A stretch of DNA of 64,000 nt from Methanolobus psychrophilus R15 (GCA_000306725.1 CP003083.1:372001-436000); one strand, 5' to 3'; shown: positions 25,453 through 35,571, counted from the first letter of the stretch. Translations and numbers: made by a program. Notes: generated by a model from the letters alone, not told the origin.

Positions 25453-26373
25453 ATGGAAACCACGACACTCAGATGCGATAAATGCAACAGGGATGCGATC
25501 ATATTCCAGAAATATTCCGGCATGCACTTATGCAGGAAACATTTCATCGAGGATGTTGAACGCAAAATAAAGCTGACCATCAGGAAACATTACAGTATCA
25601 AGAGGAACGAGACCATTGCAGTGGGTCTGAGCGGTGGAAAGGACAGCAGTACAACGCTTTACATCCTGCACAAGATATTCGGAGGAAGGCCGGACATACG
25701 TCTGGTTGGCATTTGCATTGACGAGGGAATAGAAGGTTACCGTCCCAATACCATCGCGTCTGCAAAAGAATTGACCTCACAACTTGGAATTGAACTCATT
25801 GTACGCTCCTTTAAGGAAGAATATGGAACTACAATGGACCTGATAGCACCTCAGAAAAGAGAAAAAGGAACATGCAGCTATTGCGGGGTCCTCCGCAAAT
25901 CCCTGCTCAACAAGACCGCACTTGAGCTTGGTGCCACACGGCTTGCAATAGGCCATAACCTTGACGATGAGGCGCAAACTATCCTTTTGAACCACCTCAA
26001 AGGCGATGTTTCAAGAATGGTACGGCTGGCTCCGCCCAAGGAACTGGAAGGGCTCGTACTGCGCATGAAACCTCTTCGGCAGATACCTGAAAAAGAAGTT
26101 GCCCTGTATGCTTACCTGCATGACCTGCCTCTGGGGTTTGGCGGGTGTCCGTATGCACATGAAGCTATGAGAGGAGAGATCAGGGTGCTGCTTAACGACC
26201 TTGAGGTAAACCATCCTGGAACAAAGTATGCACTCCTGAGTGGATTTGACAAGATGTCAGGCATTCTGGGAAGGGAGTTCCCTCAGGAAGGGCTCTCAAA
26301 ATGCCGTATCTGCAGCCAGGCGTGTACGGAAGATGTGTGTCAGGCCTGCAAGCTATTGGGCAGAAATCAGTGA
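25453..26373 (+). CDS. TtuA/NcsA-like tRNA 2-thiolation enzyme
   Basis: 306-residue N-type ATP pyrophosphatase. An N-terminal zinc site (LRCDKCNRDAI ... HLCRKHF) is followed by the PP-loop VGLSGGKDSSTTLYIL, the cluster-binding CSYCGVLRK and downstream cysteine (GGCPYAHEA), and a C-terminal zinc motif CRICSQAC...CQACKLL. This is the layout of TtuA/Ncs6, which activates uridine for thiolation in tRNA; the target position (34 or 54) is not decidable here. The ATG lies 26 bases after the TATA box tttatact (25422-25429), consistent with a leaderless message. Overlaps the convergent membrane gene by 7 bases. Confidence 0.9.
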   Translation: METTTLRCDKCNRDAIIFQKYSGMHLCRKHFIEDVERKIKLTIRKHYSIKRNETIAVGLSGGKDSSTTLYILHKIFGGRPDIRLVGICIDEGIEGYRPNTIASAKELTSQLGIELIVRSFKEEYGTTMDLIAPQKREKGTCSYCGVLRKSLLNKTALELGATRLAIGHNLDDEAQTILLNHLKGDVSRMVRLAPPKELEGLVLRMKPLRQIPEKEVALYAYLHDLPLGFGGCPYAHEAMRGEIRVLLNDLEVNHPGTKYALLSGFDKMSGILGREFPQEGLSKCRICSQACTEDVCQACKLLGRNQ

Positions 26374-27275
26374 TCGAAAATATAATCCTCGAGAGAATAT
26401 AGTTTTTTACCGTTCCTGTTCAGGTACAGACGAGTCCACCAGATAGCCGTGAGCGGCTGTACCACTATCAGGGTAAGCATAATATTAGTCAATGACCACA
26501 CCTGTGCCACTACATCAATGTATCCTGCAATCTCACCTAGAAGCTGTATAACTACAGCAATAACCATCAAGAACAGCCACAGTGCCAATGCGCTGGACTT
26601 GTTGGACATAAAAACCGCCACTCCTTTTTCAATTGCACTTACCGGGTCCAGGTTTTCAATCACCAGGGCATACTGGACAAATACCAGTACAATGCTTATC
26701 GCCAGAAGATAGAAGCCCCATATCAAAAGCCCGAAAAGCAGCATGGAAGTACCTGCAATAGCCTGCTGCGGATCACTGAGAAGCGTTCCAAGGTCCCCTA
26801 TGGAGAGGATGCCAGGTATCATAAAAACAATTCCTGCCAGGGCGAGCAGCAACATAAGAATTTTTGCAAGGAACAGGCTCACAACATTCCTCATTCCGTA
26901 TGCTGACATATCCCCTAAATTCGTGTCACCCCTTTGTGAAGCTTCTTTTGACATGCCTATGGCACCTGCCATAAAGAAAGACTGCAGGAACATATACATA
27001 AGGACAAAAACAATCCCGAATGCCACAAGGGGCCAGATACTTCCAGAAAGCAGGGAGCTAGTTACAGCCAGAAACTCCTCAGGGCTTAGCTGCTCGAGGT
27101 CCACATTGTTGGCTGAAATCCCAGGAAGTATGAATAGCATTACAAAGAACATAGTAAATATAATGAACAGGACAAATGTCGTCAGAATCTCCATGATAAA
27201 GGGCACGCAGATAGCAAGGTTTCTTTTCCATGTGCTAAAACCTTTGTGTACTATAGTTGTAATATCTTCGGTCAT
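26367..27275 (-). CDS. Polytopic membrane protein, DUF7847-like
   Basis: 302 residues with about six long membrane helices, several with small-residue packing (YMFLQSFFMAGAIGM). It resembles archaeal DUF7847/glycerophosphodiesterase membrane-domain proteins. No catalytic motif seen. The 3' end overlaps the convergent tRNA-thiolation gene by 7 bases. Function unknown. Confidence 0.6.
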   Translation of the reverse strand: MTEDITTIVHKGFSTWKRNLAICVPFIMEILTTFVLFIIFTMFFVMLFILPGISANNVDLEQLSPEEFLAVTSSLLSGSIWPLVAFGIVFVLMYMFLQSFFMAGAIGMSKEASQRGDTNLGDMSAYGMRNVVSLFLAKILMLLLALAGIVFMIPGILSIGDLGTLLSDPQQAIAGTSMLLFGLLIWGFYLLAISIVLVFVQYALVIENLDPVSAIEKGVAVFMSNKSSALALWLFLMVIAVVIQLLGEIAGYIDVVAQVWSLTNIMLTLIVVQPLTAIWWTRLYLNRNGKKLYSLEDYIFDH

Positions 27276-27460
27276 GGTTTTTCTCCTGGGTTACAGCCAA
27301 TAGGAGATAGGTATTTATATAGATATTTGACTTCACATTAAGTACACAAGTAATAGAGCTTGCCGGAAATATTAATATCCATTTATATAATTAACGGCGC
27401 ATTCAGTGCCCCCTATTTACAGAGACGGTAAAGCCTAAATACAATGATGTCATTATGGGG

Positions 27461-27537
27461 TTTGCGCGGGTGCTTTTTTCATACACTAAACCCCACTCCC
27501 CAAATACATTAAACCCCCACTCCCTAACCCGCGCAAA
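27461..27537. repeat. 11-bp perfect inverted repeat enclosing two C-rich direct repeats
   Basis: TTTGCGCGGGT (27461-27471) and ACCCGCGCAAA (27527-27537) pair perfectly over a 55-base loop. The loop holds two near-identical units, TAAACCCCACTCCCC and TAAACCCCCACTCCC. GC content of the arms stands out from the AT-rich surroundings. Could be an RNA foldback or a small mobile-repeat remnant. Confidence 0.55.
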
Positions 27538-27628
27538 TTCTTATTCTTGTTTGATATACGTTCACTTCAATTCTATATAGTATAAGTTTAACAAGTCATA
27601 TTCAGGTCTTTTTCATATTTAGTTTCTG

Positions 27629-27655
27629 TAGAAACTCCCAATAATGGAAATTGGG
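27629..27655. repeat. Dispersed foldback motif, copy 1
   Basis: TAGAAACTCCCAATAATGGA followed by AATTGGG, containing the foldback CCCAAT/ATTGGG. A close match lies at 48257-48282. Confidence 0.4.
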
Positions 27656-27836
27656 AATTCCGTAGCTTATGGCTTATATGAAGATTTTCTTCACTGTTAA
27701 TGAACCGGCAGAGCCTTTAAACGGATATCATACATTTGATTGTACTTCAATCTTCTGTGAACCCGCCTGCAATTATTTTTGAAGGCACTAAAAAGAATTG
27801 AATAGCAAAGAAGAACACTAAAAAAAGAAAGCATTC

Positions 27837-27852
27837 CCGGCTTAATAGCCGG
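27837..27852 (-). terminator. hppA terminator hairpin
   Basis: CCGGCT-taat-AGCCGG, a perfect six-pair stem 14 bases past the hppA stop. On the minus strand it is followed by gaatgctttctttttttag, a T-rich tract. Confidence 0.7.
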
Positions 27853-27865
27853 AAACATACCTGTT

Positions 27866-29887
27866 TTAGAAGATACCTGCTCCGATGAAGAGAGAGGAGA
27901 ACAGGATCGCGACCATGTTCACTACCTTGATCAGGGCATTGAGAGCTGGTCCGGAGGTGTCCTTGAACGGATCGCCTACTGTGTCACCAACAACCGCTGC
28001 CTTGTGAGCATCGGAACCTTTGCCGCCGTACATTCCATCTTCGATGAGCTTCTTTGCGTTGTCCCATGCTCCTCCTCCGTTGTCCATTGTAAGGGCAAGC
28101 AGAAGACCACATACGATGATACCTATAAGAAGGCCACCGAGTGCTGCAGGACCAAGTACAAGTCCTACTATCACCGGTACAAAGATCGCCAGCATGCCGG
28201 GGATTGCCATTTCGCGAATCGCGGCTGCGGTTACAATATCGACACACTTGCCGTATTCGGGTTTTGCAGTTCCTTCCATGATACCCGGGATCTCCCTGAA
28301 CTGGCGGCGTACTTCATTGACTATCTTGAAGGCTGCTTTGCCAACAGCCTGCATCGTGACAGCTGTGAATATGAACGGAAGCAATCCGCCTATGAACAGT
28401 CCCACGAGGACGACCGGCTGGTCAAGGCTCAGGTTGACAGGATCCACTCCCTGATTCACCTTGTGTACGTAGTCTGCGAACAGTGCAAGGGCACCGAGTG
28501 CTGCAGAGCCTATAGCATATCCCTTTGTAACGGCCTTTGTGGTATTACCCACAGAGTCAAGGGAGTCTGTGACCTTACGGACGTTGGAAGGCAGACCTGC
28601 CATTTCCGCAATACCGCCGGCATTGTCAGTGATAGGCCCGTATGAGTCAAGAGCTACGATCATACCTGTTGTGGAAAGCATTGCTGCTGCTGCTATTGCA
28701 ACACCGTAGATACCAACTGCAGGGTCTGTCGCTCCACCCACAACGTAGAATGATGCGAGGATACCAATGACAATAGTAACTACGGGTAAAACTGTGCTCT
28801 CAAAGCCCATTGCAAGACCGGAGATGACGTTTGTACCGGCACCTGTCTCAGAGGCTTTTGCAATTGCCTTTACCGGACGGAAGGATTTGGATGTGTAGTA
28901 TTCAGTGAATACTACCATGAGCACCATTATAGCGATACCGACAAGGGCTGCATAGTAGAATCTCATGTCGTCCATCAGGGATGTCGTAACAAAATAGAAT
29001 GCTATCAGGGACAGAATTGCTGAACCTGCAACACCTTTGTACAGTGCATTCATGATATTACCGCTGCTTCCCACTTTAACGAAGAATATGGAGATAATGG
29101 ATGCGAAGATCGCAACTGCACCAAGTATGAGCGGGTAGAGAATTGCGTTGGGATATGAAGATATGATGAGTGAACCAAGAAGCATAGAAGCAAGCACTGT
29201 GACCACATATGTTTCAAAGAGGTCAGCACCCATGCCTGCACAGTCACCGACGTTGTCACCGACGTTGTCAGCTATTACGGCTGCGTTACGCGGATCGTCC
29301 TCGGGGATACCGGCTTCGATCTTACCTACAAGGTCTGCACCTACATCGGCAGCCTTTGTGAAGATACCTCCGCCAACCCTTGCAAAGAGACTGATCAGAC
29401 TTGCACCGAAACCGAAACCAATCACCAGGTCGACATCACCGTACAGAATGTAAAAGCCACTGGTACCGAGCAGTGCAAGACCTACCACTGCAAGACCTGT
29501 GACAGCTCCTCCGCGGAATGCAACTGACATGGCTTTCTGCAGGCCTTTGGATGCAGCGTGTGCTGTCCTGACATTAGCCCTGACAGAAACGTTCATTCCG
29601 ATGTATCCGGCCACTGCCGAGCTTATTGCACCAACCAGGAAACCAACGGCGATCTTTGTTCCATCATCAAGCAGAACAAAGATAAGTGCCGCAAGGATCA
29701 CAGCCACTACGGCTATAGTCTTATACTGACGGTTCAAGTATGCCATCGCACCCTCCTGGATGGCGCTTGCTATTTCCTGCATCTTTTCTGAGCCAGCCTC
29801 TTCCTTGAGAATGCTGCGCGCAAAGATCCCAGCAAACAACAAACTGATCAGACCAGCAAGAGGGGCAAGATAAATTAAAGATTCCAT
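27866..29887 (-). CDS. hppA: Membrane-bound K+-independent pyrophosphatase
   Basis: 673 residues with some 16 membrane helices. It hydrolyses pyrophosphate and pumps cations out of the cytoplasm. Family motifs are intact: the substrate-binding loop [20 protein letters not shown] with the following [20 protein letters not shown], and the C-terminal [17 protein letters not shown]. The segment [21 protein letters not shown] has lysine at the position that marks K+-independent, proton-pumping enzymes (K+-dependent ones have alanine). In methanogens it recovers energy from pyrophosphate made by biosynthesis and can serve polyphosphate-rich acidic compartments. Single-gene transcript with terminator at 27837-27852. 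Confidence 0.96.
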   Translation of the reverse strand: MESLIYLAPLAGLISLLFAGIFARSILKEEAGSEKMQEIASAIQEGAMAYLNRQYKTIAVVAVILAALIFVLLDDGTKIAVGFLVGAISSAVAGYIGMNVSVRANVRTAHAASKGLQKAMSVAFRGGAVTGLAVVGLALLGTSGFYILYGDVDLVIGFGFGASLISLFARVGGGIFTKAADVGADLVGKIEAGIPEDDPRNAAVIADNVGDNVGDCAGMGADLFETYVVTVLASMLLGSLIISSYPNAILYPLILGAVAIFASIISIFFVKVGSSGNIMNALYKGVAGSAILSLIAFYFVTTSLMDDMRFYYAALVGIAIMVLMVVFTEYYTSKSFRPVKAIAKASETGAGTNVISGLAMGFESTVLPVVTIVIGILASFYVVGGATDPAVGIYGVAIAAAAMLSTTGMIVALDSYGPITDNAGGIAEMAGLPSNVRKVTDSLDSVGNTTKAVTKGYAIGSAALGALALFADYVHKVNQGVDPVNLSLDQPVVLVGLFIGGLLPFIFTAVTMQAVGKAAFKIVNEVRRQFREIPGIMEGTAKPEYGKCVDIVTAAAIREMAIPGMLAIFVPVIVGLVLGPAALGGLLIGIIVCGLLLALTMDNGGGAWDNAKKLIEDGMYGGKGSDAHKAAVVGDTVGDPFKDTSGPALNALIKVVNMVAILFSSLFIGAGIF

Positions 29888-29964
29888 TTTAGAACTCCTC
29901 TCAATATATTTCTGTTACAAATTGTAAATGTGTTGATTCTTTATTCATAAGTGTTAACCGGAAA

Positions 29965-29990
29965 AACAAACCGCTTGTGAACGGCTTGTT
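29965..29990. promoter_or_regulatory. Inverted repeat in the hppA leader
   Basis: AACAAACCG-cttgtgaa-CGGCTTGTT, nine-base arms with one mismatch, about 80 bases before the hppA start and just downstream of TATA-like runs near 30015-30045 read on the minus strand. It could be an operator or a leader hairpin. Confidence 0.4.
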
Positions 29991-30096
29991 ACATAATTTT
30001 TTAATAAATGCCGGCTATAATAGAGATATATAATATATAAAGATAGGCTGAATTATTACATCTTTGATATGAACTTATCGATTGAGACTGGCAGGG

Positions 30097-30552
30097 TCAC
30101 AATCCTCCACCTATCTGCATAAGCTCAAATCCTATGTCCTGCGGCACGTCAACCCTGAATACAAAGACATTGTATCTCAGTTTCCTTGCAGCAGCCACTG
30201 CATTCCTCTCTTCTGAATCAAGGATGCCGTCAGCGCTTGCAATGCAGAAAGATTTCCTTTCGTTCTTTACAAGGAAATCAAAATATTGACCGTAGTCACG
30301 CAGGAATCCCATCAGCTCTGCAAGCTCATCCCATTTCTCACACATGTGTATGTTCTTGGTAGCTGAATTGCTCACATACCAGTCGCGACTCATATAAGGA
30401 TACTTATCGTACTGCTCCTTGAGCTCATCATAGGCTTTGTATATAGCGGATGTCTCGTTCCTGACATCCACCCATTTCCAGCCCTGCTGTGAGAAATACC
30501 TTGCAGCGACGATCACAACTACCTTATCCATATCCTGTTTTTCCAGTTTCAT
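30097..30552 (-). CDS. Hypothetical protein linked to the DHPS-like gene
   Basis: 151 residues, soluble and charged, rich in aromatic residues (YPYMSRDWYVSNSATKN). The C-terminal half, SFCIASADGILDSEERNAVA followed by YNVFVFRVDVP, has the pattern of a small alpha/beta domain. I do not recognise the family. It follows the DHPS-like gene by 8 bases on the same strand and is probably cotranscribed with it. Confidence 0.6.
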   Translation of the reverse strand: MKLEKQDMDKVVVIVAARYFSQQGWKWVDVRNETSAIYKAYDELKEQYDKYPYMSRDWYVSNSATKNIHMCEKWDELAELMGFLRDYGQYFDFLVKNERKSFCIASADGILDSEERNAVAAARKLRYNVFVFRVDVPQDIGFELMQIGGGL

Positions 30553-30560
30553 AGCAACAC

Positions 30561-32039
30561 CTAAAAATCATCATCCTGTGAATAACTTCTATTGAATTTA
30601 AGGGCTATCTCCGCTTTTTTGAGCTCCCTTCCAAGATAACCAGCATGTTCAAGCCTTGATACAAGGCTCAGGTCAATAAGCGTATCCATCACCTCACCGG
30701 CAGTCTTCCCGGCAACAGAGGCCGTCTCATGCTCGGCAAGGATTAAGCCACCCTTACCACCTTCATCGGGGATGATACCAATCCTTATACTGCCTGCTGG
30801 ATCGAGCTTCCACATCCTGTGCGGCTTGGCCTTAATGAAGGCATCAGGCAGAACGGCATCATTACGCCTTCTTTTTTCCTTTATTTCCACGAGGTCTATT
30901 CCAAGATCCTTGGGAGAACTGTCCCTTTCACGTGCCAGCAACATCATAAGGGAAGCTTTACGGAGTTCACTGATAGAACCCCGTGTCTTGTTGCTGAACT
31001 CAGGTGTAAAGAGTATGCTTGCACCGACATCGGCCCCTATGCCACAAAGTGTTGCATTGGAGCCTGCAGAGTCTGCATCAAGGAGTTCTGTTACGTTGCC
31101 AACCCCCAAAAAAACAGGGATATCAGGGAAAAGCCTGTGGAATTCACTGTATCGAACAATAGAATCTGTGAATCCGTGTCCTATCGGGTCAAGCACGGGA
31201 TCAGCTATTATTTCCTCAATGCCTTCTGAGCGTGCTGCATCAATATTCCTTAGAAGGCTTTCAAGACCTTCGCCCGGATTCGGGATAACTACCGCCGGCA
31301 CACCGGATGTGGCAACAAGGGAGCCAACAACTCCAATATTGCTGCTGTCCAGACTGAGTATCATATCCACACCCGTCCCAAGTGCCTTTGCGAGAAGATC
31401 CGGGTCAAGCGTATCTATGCTGACAGGGACCTCTGTGACTGATCTGGCAACCTTGATGGCGCGCTCAACATCATTGGGTGTTGCATGGAGGGAGGCTCCA
31501 AGGTCGATGATATCAGCGCCTTTTGCGACAAATGACCTTATTTTCCCTGCAAGAGCATTGCTCTCCATTCCAGTGGCGTCGACCACCTCTGCCATCACCT
31601 TCATGCGGCTGTTCCCGCCCAGCTTCAGGTTACCCAGCACCAGAGATGGTCCTGATCCGTCTTCAAGTTCCCTGGCTTTTTCCAGGGCCATCTTCCGCCT
31701 TACATCAGTAAGCAACTCACAGGCTGGAACTTTATCTGAGAACTCTATTTTATCGGCAAAGGGAAGTACATAACCCAGGTCGTATGCATGCTTGGGACCA
31801 AGAAGGATCCTGCAATTAAGCTGAGCTGCACCTTTTGAAAAATCTCCGGAACAGATTCCCGGTATAAATATAATATCGTAATCGAACCGGGAAATGTGCT
31901 TCTCAATGGCATTCAGCAGCTTGCCCGGAGTAATAAAAGCCGCTATCTTTGTGTCAGCGACAATAATATCAGCATTATCACCTACCGACTTCCTTACAGC
32001 CATCTCTGCCAGATGACCCGTGGCAACCAGTATTTTCAT
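30561..32039 (-). CDS. Dihydropteroate synthase-like protein (archaeal family)
   Basis: 492 residues with an extra N-terminal domain of about 150 residues before a pterin-binding TIM barrel. The barrel motifs resemble those of DHPS: SRMKVMAEVVDATGM, GADIIDLGAS, VPVSIDTLDPDLLAKAL and DPVLDPIGHGF. Archaeal members belong to the TIGR00284/DUF6513 group, whose exact reaction is not established; a role in tetrahydromethanopterin-type cofactor synthesis or another pterin step is plausible. Operon with the 151-residue gene downstream. Confidence 0.85.
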   Translation of the reverse strand: MKILVATGHLAEMAVRKSVGDNADIIVADTKIAAFITPGKLLNAIEKHISRFDYDIIFIPGICSGDFSKGAAQLNCRILLGPKHAYDLGYVLPFADKIEFSDKVPACELLTDVRRKMALEKARELEDGSGPSLVLGNLKLGGNSRMKVMAEVVDATGMESNALAGKIRSFVAKGADIIDLGASLHATPNDVERAIKVARSVTEVPVSIDTLDPDLLAKALGTGVDMILSLDSSNIGVVGSLVATSGVPAVVIPNPGEGLESLLRNIDAARSEGIEEIIADPVLDPIGHGFTDSIVRYSEFHRLFPDIPVFLGVGNVTELLDADSAGSNATLCGIGADVGASILFTPEFSNKTRGSISELRKASLMMLLARERDSSPKDLGIDLVEIKEKRRRNDAVLPDAFIKAKPHRMWKLDPAGSIRIGIIPDEGGKGGLILAEHETASVAGKTAGEVMDTLIDLSLVSRLEHAGYLGRELKKAEIALKFNRSYSQDDDF

Positions 32040-32133
32040 GGCTCAAAATTGTAATGCTACGTGATAAGAATTTCTTTTTTAAAAAAGTTACATTGCCGTG
32101 CCATTATGGCACGGCTGCAAATGTTACAGACAA

Positions 32134-33318
32134 TCAGTGGATTATATCGATTATTGATCCACCGGCATTTCTGGAACTGACAGGCTCAACGACTGTGCGC
32201 CTGGTCTTGTTCATAGGAGTTGTCGCATGCCTGTATGATCTGGGAGTTTCCGGGACCATGCTGGCTGCCCTTGCCTCATACTGCGGACCAAGCACCTGTG
32301 CGGACTGAACGCCTGTCATGATAGCCATCACACGCACCTTGCCTTCGTAATCATTGCTGATACGGGCGCCCCATATGACATTTGCACTGGGTGCCAGTTC
32401 ATAGGTAAGTGATGCAGCGATCTCTTCGGCTTCCTTAAGACTGAGATCAGGACCGCCTGTTATGTGTACAAGGCTTCCTGTTGCGCCCCTGTAGTCAACA
32501 TCAAGGAGCGGGTGATTCAGTGCAGCGCGCACTACATCGTCACTCTTGTCCTGGTTCTTGCTCTCGCCCACGAGCATGACTGCAACTCCGCCACAGCTCA
32601 TGATGGCCCTGATATCTGCATAGTCAAGGTTGATGAGTGATGGTTTGGTGATTGTTTCTGTTATGCCCTTCACGGTCTCGGAGATCAGCTGGTCCATTAC
32701 AGAAAAAGCCTGTTCTATTGGCAGGTTTGGGACATATTCCAGAAGCCTGTTGTTGTCAAGTACGATAACTGTATCTGCTGCACGGCGGAATTCCTCAAGA
32801 CCCTCTTCGGCCTTGACAGCCCTTGCCCTCTCGACCCTGAAAGGGCTGGAGACCATACCTACAACGATCGCTCCCTGCTCCTTGGCAATCTCAGCAACGA
32901 CGGGGGCAACACCTGTACCTGTTCCTCCACCCATGCCGGCTGTAATAAAAACAAGGTCAGCATTCTTGAAGACCTCTTCAAGGGTACCACGCGCAAGTTC
33001 TGCTGCCTTGGCACCTATCTCGGGATAACCTCCGGCACCAAGACCCCGGGTCAGTGTCTTTCCCACAAGTATCTTCTTGTCGGCGCGGATGATGTCAAGG
33101 TGTTGCTTGTCAGTGTTGATAGCAATTGTCTCGGCACCTTCGATCCCGATGTTGTAGAGTCTGTTTATAGTGTTGTTACCTGCACCACCGCAACCTACAA
33201 TAAGGATTCTCGGCTGTCCGAACATGTCGAACTGATCATCCACTGCGATCGTCTGGCGGTACTCTTTTTCCTTTTCAGTGTGTTTTAATGCTTCCTGGAC
33301 TATCGATTGCACATTCAT
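32134..33318 (-). CDS. ftsZ: Cell division protein FtsZ
   Basis: 394-residue tubulin homologue that forms the cytokinetic ring. The GTP-binding segments are visible: [17 protein letters not shown], the tubulin signature [20 protein letters not shown] and the [10 protein letters not shown] region; the T7 catalytic loop lies in [16 protein letters not shown] 35-residue N-terminal extension rich in charged residues is typical of one archaeal FtsZ type. ATG preceded by GAGGGGATGA. Single gene; the upstream intergenic region has tandem repeats and a palindrome. Confidence 0.97.
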   Translation of the reverse strand: MNVQSIVQEALKHTEKEKEYRQTIAVDDQFDMFGQPRILIVGCGGAGNNTINRLYNIGIEGAETIAINTDKQHLDIIRADKKILVGKTLTRGLGAGGYPEIGAKAAELARGTLEEVFKNADLVFITAGMGGGTGTGVAPVVAEIAKEQGAIVVGMVSSPFRVERARAVKAEEGLEEFRRAADTVIVLDNNRLLEYVPNLPIEQAFSVMDQLISETVKGITETITKPSLINLDYADIRAIMSCGGVAVMLVGESKNQDKSDDVVRAALNHPLLDVDYRGATGSLVHITGGPDLSLKEAEEIAASLTYELAPSANVIWGARISNDYEGKVRVMAIMTGVQSAQVLGPQYEARAASMVPETPRSYRHATTPMNKTRRTVVEPVSSRNAGGSIIDIIH

Positions 33319-33676
33319 CCCCTCACGGATATGTTACATCGCGGTATAGTATACGATTTCAAATATTGCTCGTTAATGCTCAAACCATTCATCAACGTTT
33401 ATCAACGTTTCACAGTTCTGTGATTGCTATATTTCGTTCCTTGTTTTTATACTTATGCTTTTATGCAAATAAAATAAGTATATAAGTCAAGGTAAGCCAG
33501 AAGTACTCTTGGCTTGGAAACACAAACTGCTCAGTGTTTGGGGCCACAAGACCATGATGTTCGATAAACATGAATCATTTGATATTTAAAAATAGTTATA
33601 TATAAGAGTATCTAAGCAATCGGTTTACAAGCATGCACATACAAAAGCATGAATTTTCGCAGGTACATCTATATAT

Positions 33677-33704
33677 ACATATGCTACTATACATATGCTA
33701 CTAT
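33677..33704. repeat. Tandem 14-base duplication
   Basis: Two exact head-to-tail copies of ACATATGCTACTAT upstream of the site-2 protease gene, next to a TATA-like atctatatata. Confidence 0.75.
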
Positions 33705-33731
33705 GTTATCTCACCTTTAGAAAAGGAGCAA

Positions 33732-33797
33732 ATGGAAGAAATTCCCTTATGCAATAAACGCCTTACGATCAAGAATCCACAGACATTCCATAAATGA
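33732..33797 (+). CDS. Possible 21-residue peptide upstream of the protease gene
   Basis: ATG with AAAAGGAG three bases before it, encoding MEEIPLCNKRLTIKNPQTFH plus lysine and a TGA stop. It lies 31 bases before the site-2 protease start. The spacing of the ribosome site is short, and nothing else supports translation. Confidence 0.3.
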   Translation: MEEIPLCNKRLTIKNPQTFHK

Positions 33798-33828
33798 TCC
33801 ATAATTCAAGCCTCAACGGAGAGTTTTT

Positions 33829-35571
33829 TTGAACACTACCATCGCACTTACAGTATTTTTACTGTACTGGTTATTTGTCATAGCCCTTAAAAAAAAAGGG
33901 ATACTGGAAAAGTACAATATCAGCACATACGGGCCTGTCCTGATGATAAGGACCACCCGTGGACTAAGTCTTCTTGACAAGCTTGCCAAACCCAAAAAGG
34001 CCTGGAGGCTCTTTGCCGATATTGGCATCAGGCTGATGTTCATCGGTATGATAGCAATGTTCCTTATAGTCATACTATCTGATATTGCCCTTCTGAGCTC
34101 GATCGGGGCCAATAATATCCCGGAGCCGGGTAAGTTCAACGAAGCAAGGAACATATTCCTCATCCCTGGCATCAATGAGTTCATACCACTTACATGGGGA
34201 ATAATTGCGCTCATAGTCACCCTGGTAGTTCATGAGTTCTCACATGCCATACTATGCAGAGTGGAGAATATCCGTGTCAAATCCATGGGTATCCTGCTTG
34301 CGCTTGTACCTATCGGAGGGTTTGCCGAACCTGATGAAAAAGAACTTTTTGGCAAGGAAGATGAAGAAGAGGACAACAGGCCCGACCCCTACGGCGACCG
34401 CAGGCTTGGGATCAGGATACATGACGATGAGCCGGTAAAAAAGAAGGTTGTGCCCGAGAGAATGGCTACCCGTACCCAGAGAGGCCGCATCCTGGCAGCC
34501 GGCGTAATGGCAAACTTTGTAGTGACGCTTATAGCATTTTCCCTGCTGTTTGGACCTGTAATGGGAGCGATCTCACCCCTTGGCAATACCATGATAGTTG
34601 ACGTGGAAGAGGACTCTGCTGCCTATGCTGCCGGCCTGAGGCAAGGAATGGTCATTACACAACTTGATGAGACCAGCATAAGTGATGTAAATGAAATGCT
34701 GCTTTATCTTGGCACTGCGCAAGCCGGGTCCACAGTCATGGTACATGCGGCAACAGATAGGGTTGTTTCTGTTTATGAGATGGAAGTATTGGATATCGAG
34801 CCTGATAACAGAGGTGTTCAGGTGCAGGGAATCGTTGAAGGCTCACCTGCAGAGGCTGCAGGGTTTGAAGAGGGCATGTACATAAGGAGTATGGATGGCC
34901 AGCCAATATTGACTGCCGCTGATTTCATGTCCTTTATGGATACGACAACTTCCGACCAGACCGTCGTGGTCGAGGTCACCAGTGAAGAAAACATACAGGA
35001 TACTACAAGAGAGCTGACCGTACAACTGACAGCTCATCCGGATGAAAGTGTTGAGAAAGGATTCCTGGGAGTATATACGGGAGGATCCGGATATGTAGAA
35101 ACACCCCTTGGATTCTCAGTAGGCGAGTTCCCGGCACGTGAGTATCTTGACCTCCTCAAGGATATACCAGGCATGCTTACAGGACCCACCGGATGGATAA
35201 TCCTTCTGGGACTTCCGATAATAGGATTCGCCGGCGAGGGCTTCCCGGGGTTCAGTGGCACACTGGCGCAGTTCTACGAACCGGTGGGCTGGGCTGAACC
35301 TCTTGGAATCGGCCTCTTCTGGATAGCCAACGCCCTGCTGTGGATAGGATGGCTCAATTTCTATGTGGGTCTCTTCAACTGCCTGCCTGCAGTTCCTCTT
35401 GATGGCGGACACGTTTTCAGAGACTATCTTCACGCAGCCATATATCGCATCACAGACAACGAGCCAAAAGCAGAGCGTCTGTCAGCCGCCATAACGGCGA
35501 CATTTGCACTGCTGATACTTATGTCCTTCCTGCTCATGATATTCGGGCCATACATGGTACATGGGTTCTAA
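33829..35571 (+). CDS. Site-2 protease family (M50) membrane metalloprotease with PDZ domains
   Basis: 580 residues starting at a TTG after CGGAGAG. Membrane helices flank the zinc motif HEFSH (H135, E136, H139). Between about residues 250 and 415 are two PDZ-like domains (DSAAYAAGLRQGMVITQLD and GSPAEAAGFEEGMYIRSMD). The third zinc ligand lies in FNCLPAVPLDGGHVFRD near residue 525. These proteases cut membrane proteins within the bilayer, usually to release regulators or clear signal peptides. An acidic loop (KEDEEEDNRPDPYGDRR) sits between the active site and the PDZ part. Substrate unknown. The K+ channel gene follows 63 bases later. Confidence 0.92.
   Translation: MNTTIALTVFLLYWLFVIALKKKGILEKYNISTYGPVLMIRTTRGLSLLDKLAKPKKAWRLFADIGIRLMFIGMIAMFLIVILSDIALLSSIGANNIPEPGKFNEARNIFLIPGINEFIPLTWGIIALIVTLVVHEFSHAILCRVENIRVKSMGILLALVPIGGFAEPDEKELFGKEDEEEDNRPDPYGDRRLGIRIHDDEPVKKKVVPERMATRTQRGRILAAGVMANFVVTLIAFSLLFGPVMGAISPLGNTMIVDVEEDSAAYAAGLRQGMVITQLDETSISDVNEMLLYLGTAQAGSTVMVHAATDRVVSVYEMEVLDIEPDNRGVQVQGIVEGSPAEAAGFEEGMYIRSMDGQPILTAADFMSFMDTTTSDQTVVVEVTSEENIQDTTRELTVQLTAHPDESVEKGFLGVYTGGSGYVETPLGFSVGEFPAREYLDLLKDIPGMLTGPTGWIILLGLPIIGFAGEGFPGFSGTLAQFYEPVGWAEPLGIGLFWIANALLWIGWLNFYVGLFNCLPAVPLDGGHVFRDYLHAAIYRITDNEPKAERLSAAITATFALLILMSFLLMIFGPYMVHGF

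Larger units (their letters stand above)
27276..27865. other. 590-base intergenic region without a gene
   Basis: Holds no convincing coding frame. It contains the large inverted repeat at 27461-27537, a foldback motif at 27629-27655 that recurs at 48257-48282, and at its right end the hppA terminator. The left end (27276-27320) is the promoter of the DUF7847-like gene. Confidence 0.6.
33319..33828. other. 510-base ftsZ / site-2 protease intergenic region
   Basis: Divergent promoter region with several patterns: a tandem 10-base repeat (ATCAACGTTT twice, 33391-33410), the palindrome ATACTTAT/ATAAGTAT (33449-33481), two adjacent hairpins AAGCCA/TGGCTT (33494-33515) and AAACAC/GTGTTT (33518-33539) just after a TATA-like agtatataag (about 33477-33486), a tandem 14-base repeat ACATATGCTACTAT (33677-33704), and a possible 21-codon reading frame (33732-33797). 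No tRNA or known RNA family recognised. Confidence 0.55.

Noticed and set aside
28004-28645. 213-residue plus-strand frame rich in Cys and His
   Set aside because: Antisense shadow of hppA, whose motifs are unambiguous.
30772-31773. 333-residue plus-strand frame
   Set aside because: Antisense shadow of the DHPS-like gene; serine- and proline-rich nonsense composition.
33494-33560. tRNA or C/D-box RNA
   Set aside because: Two hairpins only, no cloverleaf, no paired C and D boxes with a guide-length spacer.
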